Assembly (NCBI RefSeq): GCF_910592395.1
Contig: NC_088316.1
Span: 8,990,001-9,054,000, forward strand
From: Lineus longissimus
Lineage: Eukaryota > Nemertea > Pilidiophora > Heteronemertea > Lineidae
Length of the DNA: 64,000 nt
Direction: 5' to 3'
Shown: positions 11,641 through 22,843 of the stretch, in pieces
Position numbering within the stretch: position 1 is the first letter of the stretch
How the letters are laid out: each line of letters starts with the position of its first letter
Program-made: the position numbers and the translations under genes
The notes under the pieces: model-generated
The model's input: the letters and a program-made list of their open reading frames with translations, nothing else
What the model was told of the DNA's origin: nothing
The model's database searches: none

Positions 11641-12228
11641 CCTAACAGCAATTGCAGACCATATCCCTGGTGATAGTGTTTTGTCATCTTAAAAATGAGC
11701 ACCAGGACAAAGCACCAAAAACCTGCCACTTAAGATCAGATCAGAAGTTACCTACGTGGTGCCAGTACCCACAAGTGCATGATTGACACCTAGATCATTT
11801 GAAGAAAAAATTGGCAGCAGAACCATGTGTGCATGGAGGGAGGTATTATAATATAAATACTGTGGAGACGCAATGTATTATTGGTCGTCCCAACATTGGG
11901 AGCTTTCATCCCCACCAGCCATATCAGATGGCCAACTGGTTTCCCTCACTCGACCAGAAAACTCATCAAAAGATACGAAAGATGTTGAGATTCAGATTAC
12001 ATTTGCTTGTTGTCTGCTGGATTCTGACCATCCATATGCTGAGTTGTTGCAGTCCCAGAACCATCGCTAATTCTAGTATTTATGATGCACCTACTGTCAC
12101 AACCTAATTCAGCTGGTTATTCAGGGTTATTTGCCTCTGATTTATCTGGTTATATCCTGGTGCAAACCTAATTTCTGAACATGACAAAATACTTTCACCA
12201 GGGATATGGTCTGCAATTTGCTGTTAGG
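11641..12228. mobile_element. About 590-bp inverted-repeat element
   Basis: Arms of about 46 bp at 11641-11687 and 12181-12228 are reverse complements (cctaacagcaattgcagacc versus its complement, then atatccctggtga). One base is inserted in the right arm. The interior has short frames only. No convincing target duplication was found, so the superfamily is unassigned. Confidence 0.65.
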
Positions 12229-12815
12229 CGAATTGCCCAATACTAGTTTATTTTGTAGTTCCAACTTGGCCGATGGTGGCGCATGCCCAATTTTCGTAAC
12301 ATCCGGGCACTTTTCCAATTAAATTAGCATTAGAAAATCAGCTGATTTCAGTCAGTTTGGGTAGGTTTATTGTATATTTTGACAATGTTTTCATTCTTGT
12401 TATCTCGTGACAGTTGACTAATGTTGTTCTTGACTGTCCTGAGACTCGAATGCTCTGTATTTAAAGGTTTTGTTTGGTAGTTTGGTGAAAATATCAATGT
12501 TTTTCTTTTCATTTCCTGGTTCATGCATTCAGCATTGCATGGTTTTAGTGACAGTGTGACAGTGTTCTGTGAGTTACCAGGCCATGTTTGGCTATAGCTG
12601 TGTGTACTATAGCACCATCTGTAACTCTGAACCAATAAAGTCTTGGGGGAGATGTCTCATTGACATTAATGATATAATTGAAAGTACCAATACCGACTGA
12701 GATTATTTTAAGGTATTATTCTTTATTTTCAGATCTGGTTGGATGAAGAGAATTAGGCAGATTCAGCACAGTGAGGGATTGTGGTTGTCAAGCAGCGCTT
12801 ACATTCGATGGTACT

Positions 12816-12955
12816 TGTAATGTTCTGTCGTTTCGCATATTGATATTCCGTGTTTTATAATAAACCTTGTTGTTGTAATGGCGAACCGATTAGCTTGTCT
12901 GTTCTGTGACCTGCTCTACAGGAATGACTCTGCATTAGTCCCTCACGACATTATA
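12816..12955 (+). repeat. 5' LTR of Mag-type element
   Basis: 140 bp, from TGTAATGTTC to CGACATTATA. It contains 'ttttataataaacc', which combines a TATA-like and an AATAAA-like signal. It is identical to the 3' LTR except for one C/T difference. Confidence 0.95.
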
Positions 12956-12957
12956 TC

Positions 12958-12970
12958 TGGCGACGAGGAT
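12958..12970 (+). other. Primer-binding site, tRNA-Ser(GCT)
   Basis: TGGCGACGAGGAT begins two bases after the 5' LTR. It is complementary to the 3' end of the animal serine tRNA with anticodon GCT (…ATCCTCGTCGCCA), which is the usual primer of Mag elements. Confidence 0.85.
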
Positions 12971-13300
12971 ATTCGATGCTAAAGTAAGATACCAAGAACC
13001 CGTAGAAGTGGACATTTTGAAAAATGCGTGCAGTTATTACTGTGAATTTAACGGTTTAAAAAGTCTGTGACCACGCCGCGAGAAATATATGCGTAATGTA
13101 CGCGCTATCGCTATGTATGTGTACGTGCAATCGTTCATGTAGAATAGAAATCTCGCCGCGCTGTATGTAGCCCGTGTGAATGCGTTTCCGCGTGTTACCG
13201 TTAGATGTCGACACTATCGTTTACTGTGCAGTATTATAATATCCCTAGTTTCTAGCAGTCTTGCTCATAATATTTAGAATATTAGTACCGTGTTGCCAAG

Positions 13301-16300
13301 ATGCCATCACCAGTACGAGCTCCTGCTGACCCAGCTGCCGCTGTTGCGCCTCAACCGATGATATCTCTACCTAACTTTGCTTCATTTGATCCTCATACTG
13401 ACCCTACCGCTATTGGCCCCAGATGGGAAAGGTGGTTGGCTAGATTTGAGAGACTCTTTGTTGGAATAGGTTTAACTGATCCCACAAGGAAGAGAGCATT
13501 GCTACTACATTACGCAGGACCTGATGTAGATGAGATATTCGACACGTTGACAGAGACAGGCGATGATGATGACTATAATACTGCTAAGGCTAAGTTAACT
13601 GCGCATTTTCTACCCAAGAAGAACGTAGCATTCGAGGTATACAACTTCAGACAGTGTACTCAAGCAAAGGATGAAACGCTTGATGCCTACCATACTCGCT
13701 TGAGAAAACTTGCCAAGACATGTGATTTCGCGAATGTAGACCGCGAGATTTGCGCTCAAATCATAACCGGCACTAATTCACATCAACTTCGCAGAAAAGC
13801 GTTGCGTGAAGACATGAATTTAACTAAAATTCGAGATACTGGCCGCGCATTTGAATTGAGTGAGCACCAAGCAACCAAGCTTGAAGAATCGCAACATCAA
13901 ACCGTTCACAAGATTAGAGCCAATGACAAGAGCCAAGGCAAAGGGAGCCAAAGACAGAGCAGACCTAAGCAGAAGACACGTCGTTTCCAGTCACAATCGA
14001 AGCCGGACCAGGACAGACGTCGCGATGGTCGAGATACCAGACCCCAGCAGCAACACAACGACCAGAACTGTGGTAAGTGTGGAGGGAGACCCCACAAAGT
14101 CAGTAGTAATTGTCCCGCCAATGGTCAGGAGTGCCATCGTTGCAAGAAGATAGGACACTTCGGGAGGATGTGCCGTTCAAAGACCAACAGCGCTAACACC
14201 CTGATGACAGAGGCTGACGAAGATTCTGACTACTGTTACTTTACCCAAGCTGCCAAGTCCAACAACCCAACGCTGTGTACGATAACAATCGGAAAGAAAC
14301 CAAAAATGGCCAGAGTACCCATGATGATAGATTCGGGAGCATCCGTCAACCTAGTCGACTCCAAGACGTTCAACGTTATTCGCCGAGCCCAACCTGGTAT
14401 AGACCCGTTGCTTCCAGCTGACACACAGGTATTCCCCTATGGTAGCAAGACGCCCATACTGCTGAAAGGAATGTTCCGAGCCACAGCACGTCACAAGTCC
14501 GAAACCAAATGGTCGAAGTTCTACGTGACTGAAGGAGGAGGGAATTTACTTGGTTTCAAGACCGCGTCGGATTTAGGAATCTTGAAGATCGTACATGAGG
14601 TTAAATCGAAAACGAGGCCCAATCCATCCAGCTCCAAGACCCTTCCTGACTCGCTGAAGAAGTATGAGGAACTCTTCTCCGGTGTAGGCAAGATCAAACG
14701 TGAACCTGTGACACTTCACATTGATAAAGACGCCAAGCCGAAGCAGCAACCTCACCGTCGCATACCTCTCCATATCCGCAAAGATGTAGAGAAAGAGCTA
14801 CAGCGTCTAGAGGAACTTGACATTATAGAGAAAGTCGATGGTCCGACACCGTGGATAAGTCCCATAGTTACAGTCCCCAAGAAATCAGGAGCAATTCGCA
14901 TTTGTGTTGACATGCGCGAGGCAAATAAAGCGATAAAACGTGAAAGACATCTTATGCCGACTCTTGATGATCTAGTAACGGATTTGAACGGATCCACTGT
15001 GTTCAGTACCCTAGATTTGAGTAGCGCGTATCATCAACTAGAACTTGCAAAGGAATCACGTTTTATCACCACGTTCACCACCCATCTTGGTCTTAGACGC
15101 TACAAACGTCTTTTCTTTGGGATAAACGCCGCGTCGGAAATCTTTCAGAACGCGATCGCCGAAATTCTGAGTGACATACCGAACTGTCGAAATATCTCTG
15201 ACGATATCATTATCCATGGCAAAGATAAAGCTGAACACGACAAGAGTTTGATAGCCGTGATGGAGAGACTGAAAGAATACGGAATTCGTCTCAACATGCC
15301 CAAGTGTCACTTCTATCAGTCAGAAGTGAAGTTCTACGGTCATATCTTCAATAGCGCTGGTGTTACCGCAGATGTGAAGAAGATCGAAGCCATAAGAGAT
15401 TCGCCTGCCCCGACGGACAAGAGTGGAATACGTTCGTTACTCGGAATGGCCCAATACCTCTCGCGCTTCATTCCATGGTATGCTAGCATAACAGCGCCCC
15501 TTAGAGAGCTAACGCATGATAAGACAGAATGGCAGTGGAACGCGGAACATGAAAAAGCGCTAACAGACTTGAAGACTGCGCTCACCGGAGCAAAGGTCAT
15601 GTCGTACTATGACCCGCGTAAGAAAACTGAACTCATCGTTGACGCAGGGCCCCGCGGATTAGGCTCGATTCTGATGCAAGAAGGTCGCGTTGTTTCGTAC
15701 GCTAGTCGCGCGCTCACCGACGTTGAGACGAGATACTCGCAGACAGAAAGAGAAATGCTCGCAGTGGTCTGGGCAACAGAACACTTCCGCCTATACTTAT
15801 ACGGTTCGACTTCCCCTTTCACCGTGGTCACAGATCATAAACCGTTGATCGGAATATTCCAAAGCCAGAAGCCGATGTCGTTACGGATTGAACGATGGAG
15901 ATTACGTCTAACGCCGTATAACTACAAGTTGGAATATCGACCTGGAAGGAACGAAGCCAACCCAGCCGACTTTTGCAGTCGCCATCCTGTAGTAGGCAAT
16001 GAGCAGAACAGAGCAAACTTTGTCGATGATTACGTCAACTATGTCATTGACAATGCGGTTCCAAAAGCCATGCAACTCGAAGAAGTAAAATCAGAAACCT
16101 TACGAGACCATACCCTGCAGAAGCTTAAAGTAGCTATCGAAACTGGCTACTGGAGACGAGATGAAGAGTGCCTGAAGCCATTCAAACGTTTCCAAGATGA
16201 GCTGATCGTTCATAATGGTATCGTCCTCCGAGGGAGAAGACTGGTAATGCCTGACGCACTGCAGAGAAGAGCCATTGACCTTGCTCACGTTGGTCATCAG

Positions 16301-17440
16301 GGCATCGTCAAAACGAAGATGTTGCTGAGAGAAAAAGTATGGTTTCCGTCCATCGACGCCATGGTTGAAGAATGTGTCAAGGACTGTCTGCCTTGCCAAG
16401 CTACGTCCGGAAGAGCCAGCAAACCAGAGCCGCTACGCATGACAAAGCTGCCGAATGGTCCCTGGGAAGAAGTCTCTGTGGATTTTTACGGTCCTTTGCC
16501 AGTCCCAAGCGCTGACTACCTACTCGTGATGATGGATGACTACAGTCGTTACCCCGAGGTTGAAGTTATAGCTTCTACCGCCGCAAAGACAGTCATACCA
16601 AAGATAGACGCCATTATGTCACGCCACGGAGTTGTGTCGATTTTGAAATCCGACAACGGACCTCCGTTCACGAGCCATGATTTCAAACGTTTCGCTGAAT
16701 GCCTCGGTTTTCAACACCGCAGAGTGACTCCGTTATATCCCCAAGCTAACGGTGAAGCAGAACGTTTCATGAGAAACATCACGAAGACTGTGCAAGCCGC
16801 ACACATCGAAGGCCGCAATTGGAAGCAGGAACTACAGAAGTTTCTACGCCAGTATCGTGCGACACCACATTCAACAACAGGTGTCTCGCCATTCGAAGCC
16901 CTCTATGGTCGTAGGATGAAAACCCAGCTTCCATGTGCCGATTTCAACCCAGAGTTGAAAACTCGTTCTCAATCGTCAATGAGAGACACTGACAATGAAC
17001 GCAAGAAGAAGATCAAAATGTATGCAGATCGCAGACGCAACGCTACTGAAAGCAACATTGCCGAAGGAGACACCGTTGTAGTTCGTCAGCAGAAACGTAA
17101 CAAGCTAACGCCGCCATTCGATCCAGATCCATTAAAGATAACGCGTCGAGATGGTAATATGCTGACAGCCGAGCGAGATGATCGAAAGATAACTCGCAAC
17201 CTAACGTTTTTCAAACGGGTGCCTGAAAGCCTGTTTGAAAACATTCAGGAAGAGGAAGTTGAGATTCCTGACTCAGATGCTCCGCCCACTATAGCACCTG
17301 AGACACCTTCTGGTATTTCTGAGCCTGAGACCTCCAACCAGAAACTGCCTGTGATGACTGAGACTACCTCACAACCACTCCGGAGATCAACTCGAACGAA
17401 GAGGCCTAACCCAAGATTCAAAGACTTTGTTCTTCGTTAA
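13301..17440 (+). CDS. Gag-Pol polyprotein, Mag-type Ty3/Gypsy (1379 aa)
   Basis: One frame from ATG 13301 to TAA 17440 encodes capsid, nucleocapsid, protease, reverse transcriptase, RNase H and integrase, in that order, which is the Ty3/Gypsy order. The capsid-like region covers residues of about 40-210. Two zinc knuckles follow: CX2CX4HX5C from Cys257 and CX2CX4HX4C from Cys278. The protease has Asp344-Ser-Gly. The reverse transcriptase active site is Ile-Ser-Asp634-Asp635; Ser in place of the usual Ala/Val before the Asp pair is normal in Mag. RNase H acids are Asp781, Glu818 and Asp845. The integrase has an HHCC zinc finger (HVGHQG...CLPC) and a DDE triad Asp1061, Asp1118, Glu1154 with 35 residues between the last two. 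No stop or frameshift is present. The tail of about 90 residues is acidic and proline-rich, then basic. No separate envelope frame exists. Confidence 0.95.
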   Translation: MPSPVRAPADPAAAVAPQPMISLPNFASFDPHTDPTAIGPRWERWLARFERLFVGIGLTDPTRKRALLLHYAGPDVDEIFDTLTETGDDDDYNTAKAKLTAHFLPKKNVAFEVYNFRQCTQAKDETLDAYHTRLRKLAKTCDFANVDREICAQIITGTNSHQLRRKALREDMNLTKIRDTGRAFELSEHQATKLEESQHQTVHKIRANDKSQGKGSQRQSRPKQKTRRFQSQSKPDQDRRRDGRDTRPQQQHNDQNCGKCGGRPHKVSSNCPANGQECHRCKKIGHFGRMCRSKTNSANTLMTEADEDSDYCYFTQAAKSNNPTLCTITIGKKPKMARVPMMIDSGASVNLVDSKTFNVIRRAQPGIDPLLPADTQVFPYGSKTPILLKGMFRATARHKSETKWSKFYVTEGGGNLLGFKTASDLGILKIVHEVKSKTRPNPSSSKTLPDSLKKYEELFSGVGKIKREPVTLHIDKDAKPKQQPHRRIPLHIRKDVEKELQRLEELDIIEKVDGPTPWISPIVTVPKKSGAIRICVDMREANKAIKRERHLMPTLDDLVTDLNGSTVFSTLDLSSAYHQLELAKESRFITTFTTHLGLRRYKRLFFGINAASEIFQNAIAEILSDIPNCRNISDDIIIHGKDKAEHDKSLIAVMERLKEYGIRLNMPKCHFYQSEVKFYGHIFNSAGVTADVKKIEAIRDSPAPTDKSGIRSLLGMAQYLSRFIPWYASITAPLRELTHDKTEWQWNAEHEKALTDLKTALTGAKVMSYYDPRKKTELIVDAGPRGLGSILMQEGRVVSYASRALTDVETRYSQTEREMLAVVWATEHFRLYLYGSTSPFTVVTDHKPLIGIFQSQKPMSLRIERWRLRLTPYNYKLEYRPGRNEANPADFCSRHPVVGNEQNRANFVDDYVNYVIDNAVPKAMQLEEVKSETLRDHTLQKLKVAIETGYWRRDEECLKPFKRFQDELIVHNGIVLRGRRLVMPDALQRRAIDLAHVGHQGIVKTKMLLREKVWFPSIDAMVEECVKDCLPCQATSGRASKPEPLRMTKLPNGPWEEVSVDFYGPLPVPSADYLLVMMDDYSRYPEVEVIASTAAKTVIPKIDAIMSRHGVVSILKSDNGPPFTSHDFKRFAECLGFQHRRVTPLYPQANGEAERFMRNITKTVQAAHIEGRNWKQELQKFLRQYRATPHSTTGVSPFEALYGRRMKTQLPCADFNPELKTRSQSSMRDTDNERKKKIKMYADRRRNATESNIAEGDTVVVRQQKRNKLTPPFDPDPLKITRRDGNMLTAERDDRKITRNLTFFKRVPESLFENIQEEEVEIPDSDAPPTIAPETPSGISEPETSNQKLPVMTETTSQPLRRSTRTKRPNPRFKDFVLR

Positions 17441-17785
17441 GAACACCCTGTTCTGAGTTTTATGTGTTTGAACTGTTCTATATTCATATAGTGGACTTTT
17501 ATTTTGTTCTAAATAGGACACTTCAAGTTCGATATGGATGTGCTTTTATTCTGGTAATGAAGACATTATCCGTGTAAGGACTAAGTGAAGAGTGATTCGC
17601 TATTTGCGCCATGTTCTAATTCATAACTTCGAGAACATTCAAATTCAAGAAAAGGACAATTCTTGAGTCAGAGACAATCTTGTGTTTATTCTGCGCTTCC
17701 AGGAAAAGTGTTTAATTTGAGATTATGTTTTTATTTTGATACCAACATCCGCGTCTGGACTTATTAAGCGTAAACCTTTTCATCC

Positions 17786-17796
17786 AAAAGGGTGGA
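17786..17796 (+). other. Polypurine tract
   Basis: Aaaagggtgga directly precedes the 3' LTR; it is the plus-strand primer site of reverse transcription. Confidence 0.85.
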
Positions 17797-17936
17797 TGTA
17801 ATGTTCTGTCGTTTCGTATATTGATATTCCGTGTTTTATAATAAACCTTGTTGTTGTAATGGCGAACCGATTAGCTTGTCTGTTCTGTGACCTGCTCTAC
17901 AGGAATGACTCTGCATTAGTCCCTCACGACATTATA
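17797..17936 (+). repeat. 3' LTR of Mag-type element
   Basis: 140 bp, identical to the 5' LTR except for T instead of C at the 21st base. It is followed by the target duplication GTACT. Confidence 0.95.
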
Positions 17937-17941
17937 GTACT

Positions 17942-19878
17942 TGAGATGTATTATCCGTTACTTTCATCTGTAATTTGCAAATGAGTTGAATAATAATGTA
18001 TGAACTTGATTTATAACGCTTCTAGTCTTTCTGTGTCTGTTATTAGCCACATTTCAAAGAGTCGATTGGCGTCCTTACTCTCATCCGATCATTTTGATAT
18101 ATTACAAGCCTGGTTAGAATATTAATGGTGTTGGCAGAGTTTGACGGCCATCTTGGTTTCAATATGGTGGCCATATCGGTTTCAACATGGCCGCCTGATG
18201 GCGGTTACATCAAAGATTGACTGACCTTGAGCCGCATATCATACCAGTGCCTTAGTTTAAGAAACTACCAATGAGTGATGACCAAAGCACCACTCAATCT
18301 CGAGGACAGGAATCTAACCCATGACCATGCCGATCCACCATCTGTAGGGCATGAGGACTTTATGATCGATATGAGCCGCCAGTAAGTCGGCATGACCAAT
18401 GACCAGAACACGACCATAGGCCTGCCTGGAATGTACAATAGAACATGACTCTCTATTCGAAGGACTATTTTCTATTTACACTGACCTCCCCAATACACTA
18501 CATGTATGTACTACACGGCGTAAATAGAAAATAGTCCTTCGAATAGCGAGTCCTGTTCTTTTGTACATTCCATGGCCTGTGCACGACACTAGGCTGAACT
18601 TCCCTACTGCAACCTCATTAACATAAACAGATATTTAAAGGGACTATTTAAAGGCAGCAGCTGGGCAGGCAAGATTGAGTTACTCCAAGTCCAAGTCTAG
18701 TGCCCGCCCGCCCCCCCCCCCCCCCCCATTTTACTCTATTCTAGTCGCCAAAATTGGTCTCTCACGTCTCACATAACGTCGAAATGATTCACCCATGTAC
18801 TGGTACCGTACCTTGCATTTAGTGCTGCATCAGACGGGATTTGTAGGATGATCCTGGTACTTCATGTAAATTGAACACTACAAGGCAAGATGTTGCACTG
18901 CACCTTCATTTAAAATAACATGCTGTAGGAATCGAATCGAACCTACCAAAGTACTACACCACCACCTCAAAAGACTTCACCCATATCGTGCCGCCCCCTC
19001 CCCCCCCCCCCAAGTTGCTCCATGTATCCCCTCAACAACTCTATTGCATTCCGGCTGGCCGCAACCCACCAACCTCAGATTTTACTTTTAAACGACAATA
19101 ACAACGGATTGGGCAAGGAAAGTATCGGCGTGCCGCTTGATTCCAACTTTTATGAAAACCCGTTTGATTTTCGTTTCTGCGTTTCGTTTCTGTGTTTCTT
19201 GTTTTACAACTACCCCATTTTACATTAGTGTAACGTGACGTGACGCGACGTTTTCGTAAACGTTGGTCCCAATCAAGTGCATGGATCTATAGTACCGGTA
19301 TATAGTATGCACTCCACGATGTGGTGGCAATACAATATCATGATTAACACACACAAAATTAAACAGTCGCAGAGTGAGACTGAGCTGAGAGTGAGACTGG
19401 GCTAACACAGACATGATGTAGCCTGCTTGAACGCCTATACCGTAGTCTAAATAGAGAGTTTAGGTCAAAATAAAGGCTTATAACAAACCTTCAGTTTCAT
19501 GGTTATTTTGAAAGAGTACATCCTTACAAAGCGATACCTTTTCGAATTTTGGAAATCGGTCAAGATTGGACCGAGATATAGCCGTTTATATCTCCGCAGA
19601 TTGTACACGTTGTCTGAAAGTATCAATTGGCTCTGTGTACATCAATACACTGCATAATGTACCTACCATGGTATCAAAAATGGTACAGTTTCCAAGCAGA
19701 AAATAGCAAAAATGACACTAAAATGGACATAATTTATCTTTTAATAATACTATTAACATGAAACTTGGACACATCAGGTGTGAAGACCAAGGTTATAACT
19801 TAAGCATGTCAAACCATTAGATTAAGATCTAATTAGCATATTTTATGCATATTAGCATATTTTATGCTAATTAGCATA
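17942..19878. other. No gene seen; hairpin and poly-C tracts
   Basis: This region holds no supported exon. It contains the 53-bp-arm hairpin listed separately, poly-C runs near 18711-18727 and 19004-19012, and AT-rich sequence with repeated 'ttagcatattttatg' motifs near 19835-19880. Confidence 0.5.
18428..18571. repeat. Hairpin with 53-bp arms
   Basis: The left arm 18428-18480 (ggaatgtacaatagaacatg...) and right arm 18518-18571 (...gttcttttgtacattcc) are near-perfect reverse complements around a loop of about 37 bases. It is probably a minimal foldback or MITE remnant. Confidence 0.85.
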
Positions 19879-20281
19879 ATTTATTCATCAGTTTGTGAAT
19901 GGACGTATAGATAACTGTTGATAAATTTCCAGTTAAGTGTTTCACATCAAGCAATGTGACTGTTTATATGTCACATTGGTAGTCAGCAGTATAGTAAATA
20001 CTAGTCTGTGGCACCTATGCAGGATTTCCAGCTAATACAATACCAATATAGATACATACAATGTTTCACGTTACTTGTAGTTCATTAATCATTATGTGAA
20101 TGGACGGATAGAAAACTGTTGATAATTTCCAGCTAAGTGTTTCACATCAAGCAATGTGACTGTTTATATGTCACATTGGTAGTCAGCAGTATAGTAAATA
20201 CTAGTCTGTGTCACCTTTGCAGGATTTCAAGCTAATACAATACCACCATAGATACATACAATGTTTCACGTCACTTGCCAA
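19879..20281. repeat. Tandem duplication, 201-bp period
   Basis: Two adjacent copies share 'gtgaatggacg', 'gttgataa', 'ttcacatcaagcaatgtgac', 'catacaatgtttcacgt' and so on; 'gaatggacg' starts at 19897 and 20098. Copies differ by scattered substitutions and a one-base gap. Non-coding. Confidence 0.9.
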
Positions 20282-20595
20282 AAATGTGCATTGCAAAATG
20301 GAAGCTTTTTACAGCGGCTAGACCACACGCCCAAGTACATGAGATAATTTAGACATGAAAAAGTGCTTGTTTGTATAGTACAAACTGATAAGGAGCCTTT
20401 GCATCCTTCTAGGTTACAAATATCCAGCTAAATCAATACATACATACTATGTTTCAATATTCAGAAGCAATGTTTCATGCAAATACGTAGAAAGTGACAA
20501 ATTCTAAAGTGCAGCAGAGGTTCAAGGTATTCAGGAATATAACGCATATTTACACTGAAAATCATTAAAAACTGCAGATTGAAATACATTATTAC

Positions 20596-20632
20596 CCTTG
20601 ATCTGGTATTATAGTATAATACCGGATCAAGG
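20596..20632. repeat. 37-bp palindrome
   Basis: Ccttgatctggtattata is mirrored by tataataccggatcaagg around a single central base, with one mismatch. It can form a nearly loop-less cruciform. It sits between the tandem duplication and the decayed gene fragment. Confidence 0.85.
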
Positions 20633-20732
20633 ATAATATTAATAGTAGGGGCTAGGTCATGCAGCCATTGTACTTGTAGGTCAAGGAAAATTTCAAAAGC
20701 CAAACTTTTCTAAGTCGGACTGATCCAGACTT

Positions 20733-21245
20733 AGAAAAATCTGACTTGGAAATTTGCATATGCGCTTTGAAGTTTGGTAAAGTCTTCTTCTGGGATGTAC
20801 CATAGACGGCAGCCACTGTCAGTTGGTAGAAGATCAAAGCCATGGCCGATGATAAACACGTTGGAGACATCACTCATCTTTAGGTGAAGGCTATTTAAAT
20901 CCATTGCCATGCCTCTTTTCTGTGGGTTGAAGGAATTTAACCTCCGCAGAATTCCTCTCGTCTGTGAGTAATTTGACACATTGCCCCGGCTACCATGCAT
21001 CCTCAAAAGCAACAGCCACAGTTTCCCCCGAACTGAACAAGTGCACCTCAAAAACATCAACCTCAACACTGTAAACTGCATTACTGGTATCTTGAACTGC
21101 ATCATCTGGTGCAGCATCGTCTAGTTCGTCACTGTCAGTATGGTCCGACATCTCAGTCTCAGTTTCAGACGGCTTCTTTTTTCGCTTTGGTGGTCTACGG
21201 TTAGTTTTTTCGGAGATCTCAGTTTTGCACGCTTTGCTTTCTGTT
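20733..21245 (-). pseudogene. Decayed fragment of an unknown aquatic-animal protein
   Basis: Reading leftwards from about 21245, the frame gives a basic stretch (RRPPKRKKK), an acidic stretch (SDHTDSDELDDAAPDDAV) and a domain with VAVAFEDAW-stop-PGQCVKLL and later FK-stop-PSPKDE, then, in a second frame, GFDLLPTDSGCRLWYIPEEDF. Tryptophan-(Tyr/Phe)-Pro-Gly and Phe-x-Trp-Pro motifs followed by a Pro-x-x-x-Gly-Arg-x-Trp stretch recur in uncharacterised proteins of fish and marine invertebrates, but I cannot name the family. The in-frame TAG codons (20990-20992 and 20891-20893) each stand where a tryptophan or tyrosine would be expected, and a frameshift follows near 20870. A hairpin/(GTC)n element at 21251 cuts off the upstream part, so the gene is dead here. 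Confidence 0.55.
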
Positions 21246-22484
21246 TTGTTAGCTCACCTGTCAGGTGAGCTTATACGATACCGCGGCGTCTGGCGTCCGT
21301 CGTCGTCGTCGTCGTCATCGTCGTCCGTCGTTAACTTTTGACAAAATCGTGGCACGTTTCTTAACCGCTTGACCCAGAAAGTTCATACTTGGTGTGTGGG
21401 TACCCCTAGGCAAGACCTTCCTTCAGAATGAAAATCAGCGCAATTTGACTGCTGGTCTGCCATATAGGGGGCGCTCTTTGAAAACCAATTTTTTTTTTGG
21501 ACATTTTGAAGCTTATGGTTAAAACTAGAGCGATGAAAATTTTATGGTGGGTGTATCTAATAAAGATACATCACATATCACAGGGGTTTTTGATTTGACC
21601 TTCATTTCAAGGTCACAGAGGTCGAACTCTAAAATTTCTTTGATAATGGCACTTTTTTTTGCTATTGGTCATAGACTCTCTAAATTTGATATGTGGACAC
21701 CTTTTGGGCATCTCTACATGTTGACACAGATTTAGGTCAGTGTGACCTACTATTCAGGTATAAGTAGGTCAAGGTTAAAAAAGCCCATTTTCTTTATTCC
21801 AGCAGATTGAAGTTTGAAATGAAGTTTTAGAGGTCGGCCTGATATAGAGGTTTCTATATTAAATAGATTAATTTCGTTTCATATCACTAGGTGGCGGTAT
21901 TGTGCAAAAATGTCAGTCGGCACATTGCCAGCAGTTTTGAATTTCGCGGTTCGAGACAATCCGTCGGGTATCCCAGATGCGCAGTGTTGTACTGCGCCAC
22001 TAGATCTGCATACTACAAGTATGGAAGACAGCCATTTTATGAATTTGAAGCGAGATGAAGAAGGAATTAAATCACCTTGAATCAATGCTAAAACTTAATC
22101 ATCCGCTCTTCGGATGAGGTCGTATGTGTTATTTATATTCTTGTGATTGGTTTGAGATTATTAGTTTGTCCTCATTGCCGGTTGTTTTAGAAAATTTTGA
22201 CTGTGATTGGAAGGTAAAATGAGAAACTTGTCACACTGTTCTTCGGCTTGGAATGGGGATAGTCAATGCAGAGCCAGTTGGTACAAGCTGCCTTGCGAAT
22301 CCGACATGGGGTGGCGTAATAATACTGTGAAAGAACAATAAAATGATGAATTGTAGCAGTGTGTGTCAGAAATTATGTGATTTCCATTGCATTTGACGAT
22401 CCCAAAGTTTCGAGAGTATGGCAAAATGGCTGCTGCCGTCATTGGAGATTAGCGTCAAGCCGGAACCTTTCGTTACAATGTGGG

Positions 22485-22760
22485 CTTTTAAACACAAGTT
22501 AATGGTTTATAATCACCCAGACGCTACTCATTAGGTAAACCTCTACTAAAAACACTTGCTTTAATTTTTGTAAACATGTCACGAGTGCTTAAAAAGAACC
22601 ATTTCTGTGATCGTTTTTCGTCGCTGTAGAAATGTACACAGTGTCGGTCAGTGTGTCAACACAACAACGGTGTTAGTATACATATGAATCCATGATACAC
22701 GGAGACACGAATGTAAACATTTGCCTGTTGGGTCGGAAGGAGTTCACCGTTACCGATCAC
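22485..22760 (+). repeat. Dispersed repeat, copy 2
   Basis: This is the counterpart of 10640-10910, with the same order of conserved blocks. The copies diverge by many substitutions and small gaps. Confidence 0.6.
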
Positions 22761-22843
22761 TGCCCCAAGAAAGGTCATCTGAGCTGGTTGACTAAAGTAG
22801 ATGATGATAATGATCAAAGTGTAGCACAGCTGTCATAGTTAGG

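Larger units (their letters stand above)
12816..17936 (+). mobile_element. Complete Mag-type Ty3/Gypsy retrotransposon
   Basis: The 5121-bp element has 140-bp LTRs, a 5-bp target duplication GTACT (12811-12815 and 17937-17941), a primer-binding site, one uninterrupted Gag-Pol frame and a polypurine tract. The LTRs differ at one base (C/T at the 21st position), so the insertion is recent and possibly still competent. The TGGCGACGAGG primer site, two zinc knuckles, an Ile-Ser-Asp-Asp reverse transcriptase box and a single long frame all fit the Mag (C) lineage, known from silkworm, sea urchin and many other animals. It is the cleanest full-length autonomous element in the window. Confidence 0.95.
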
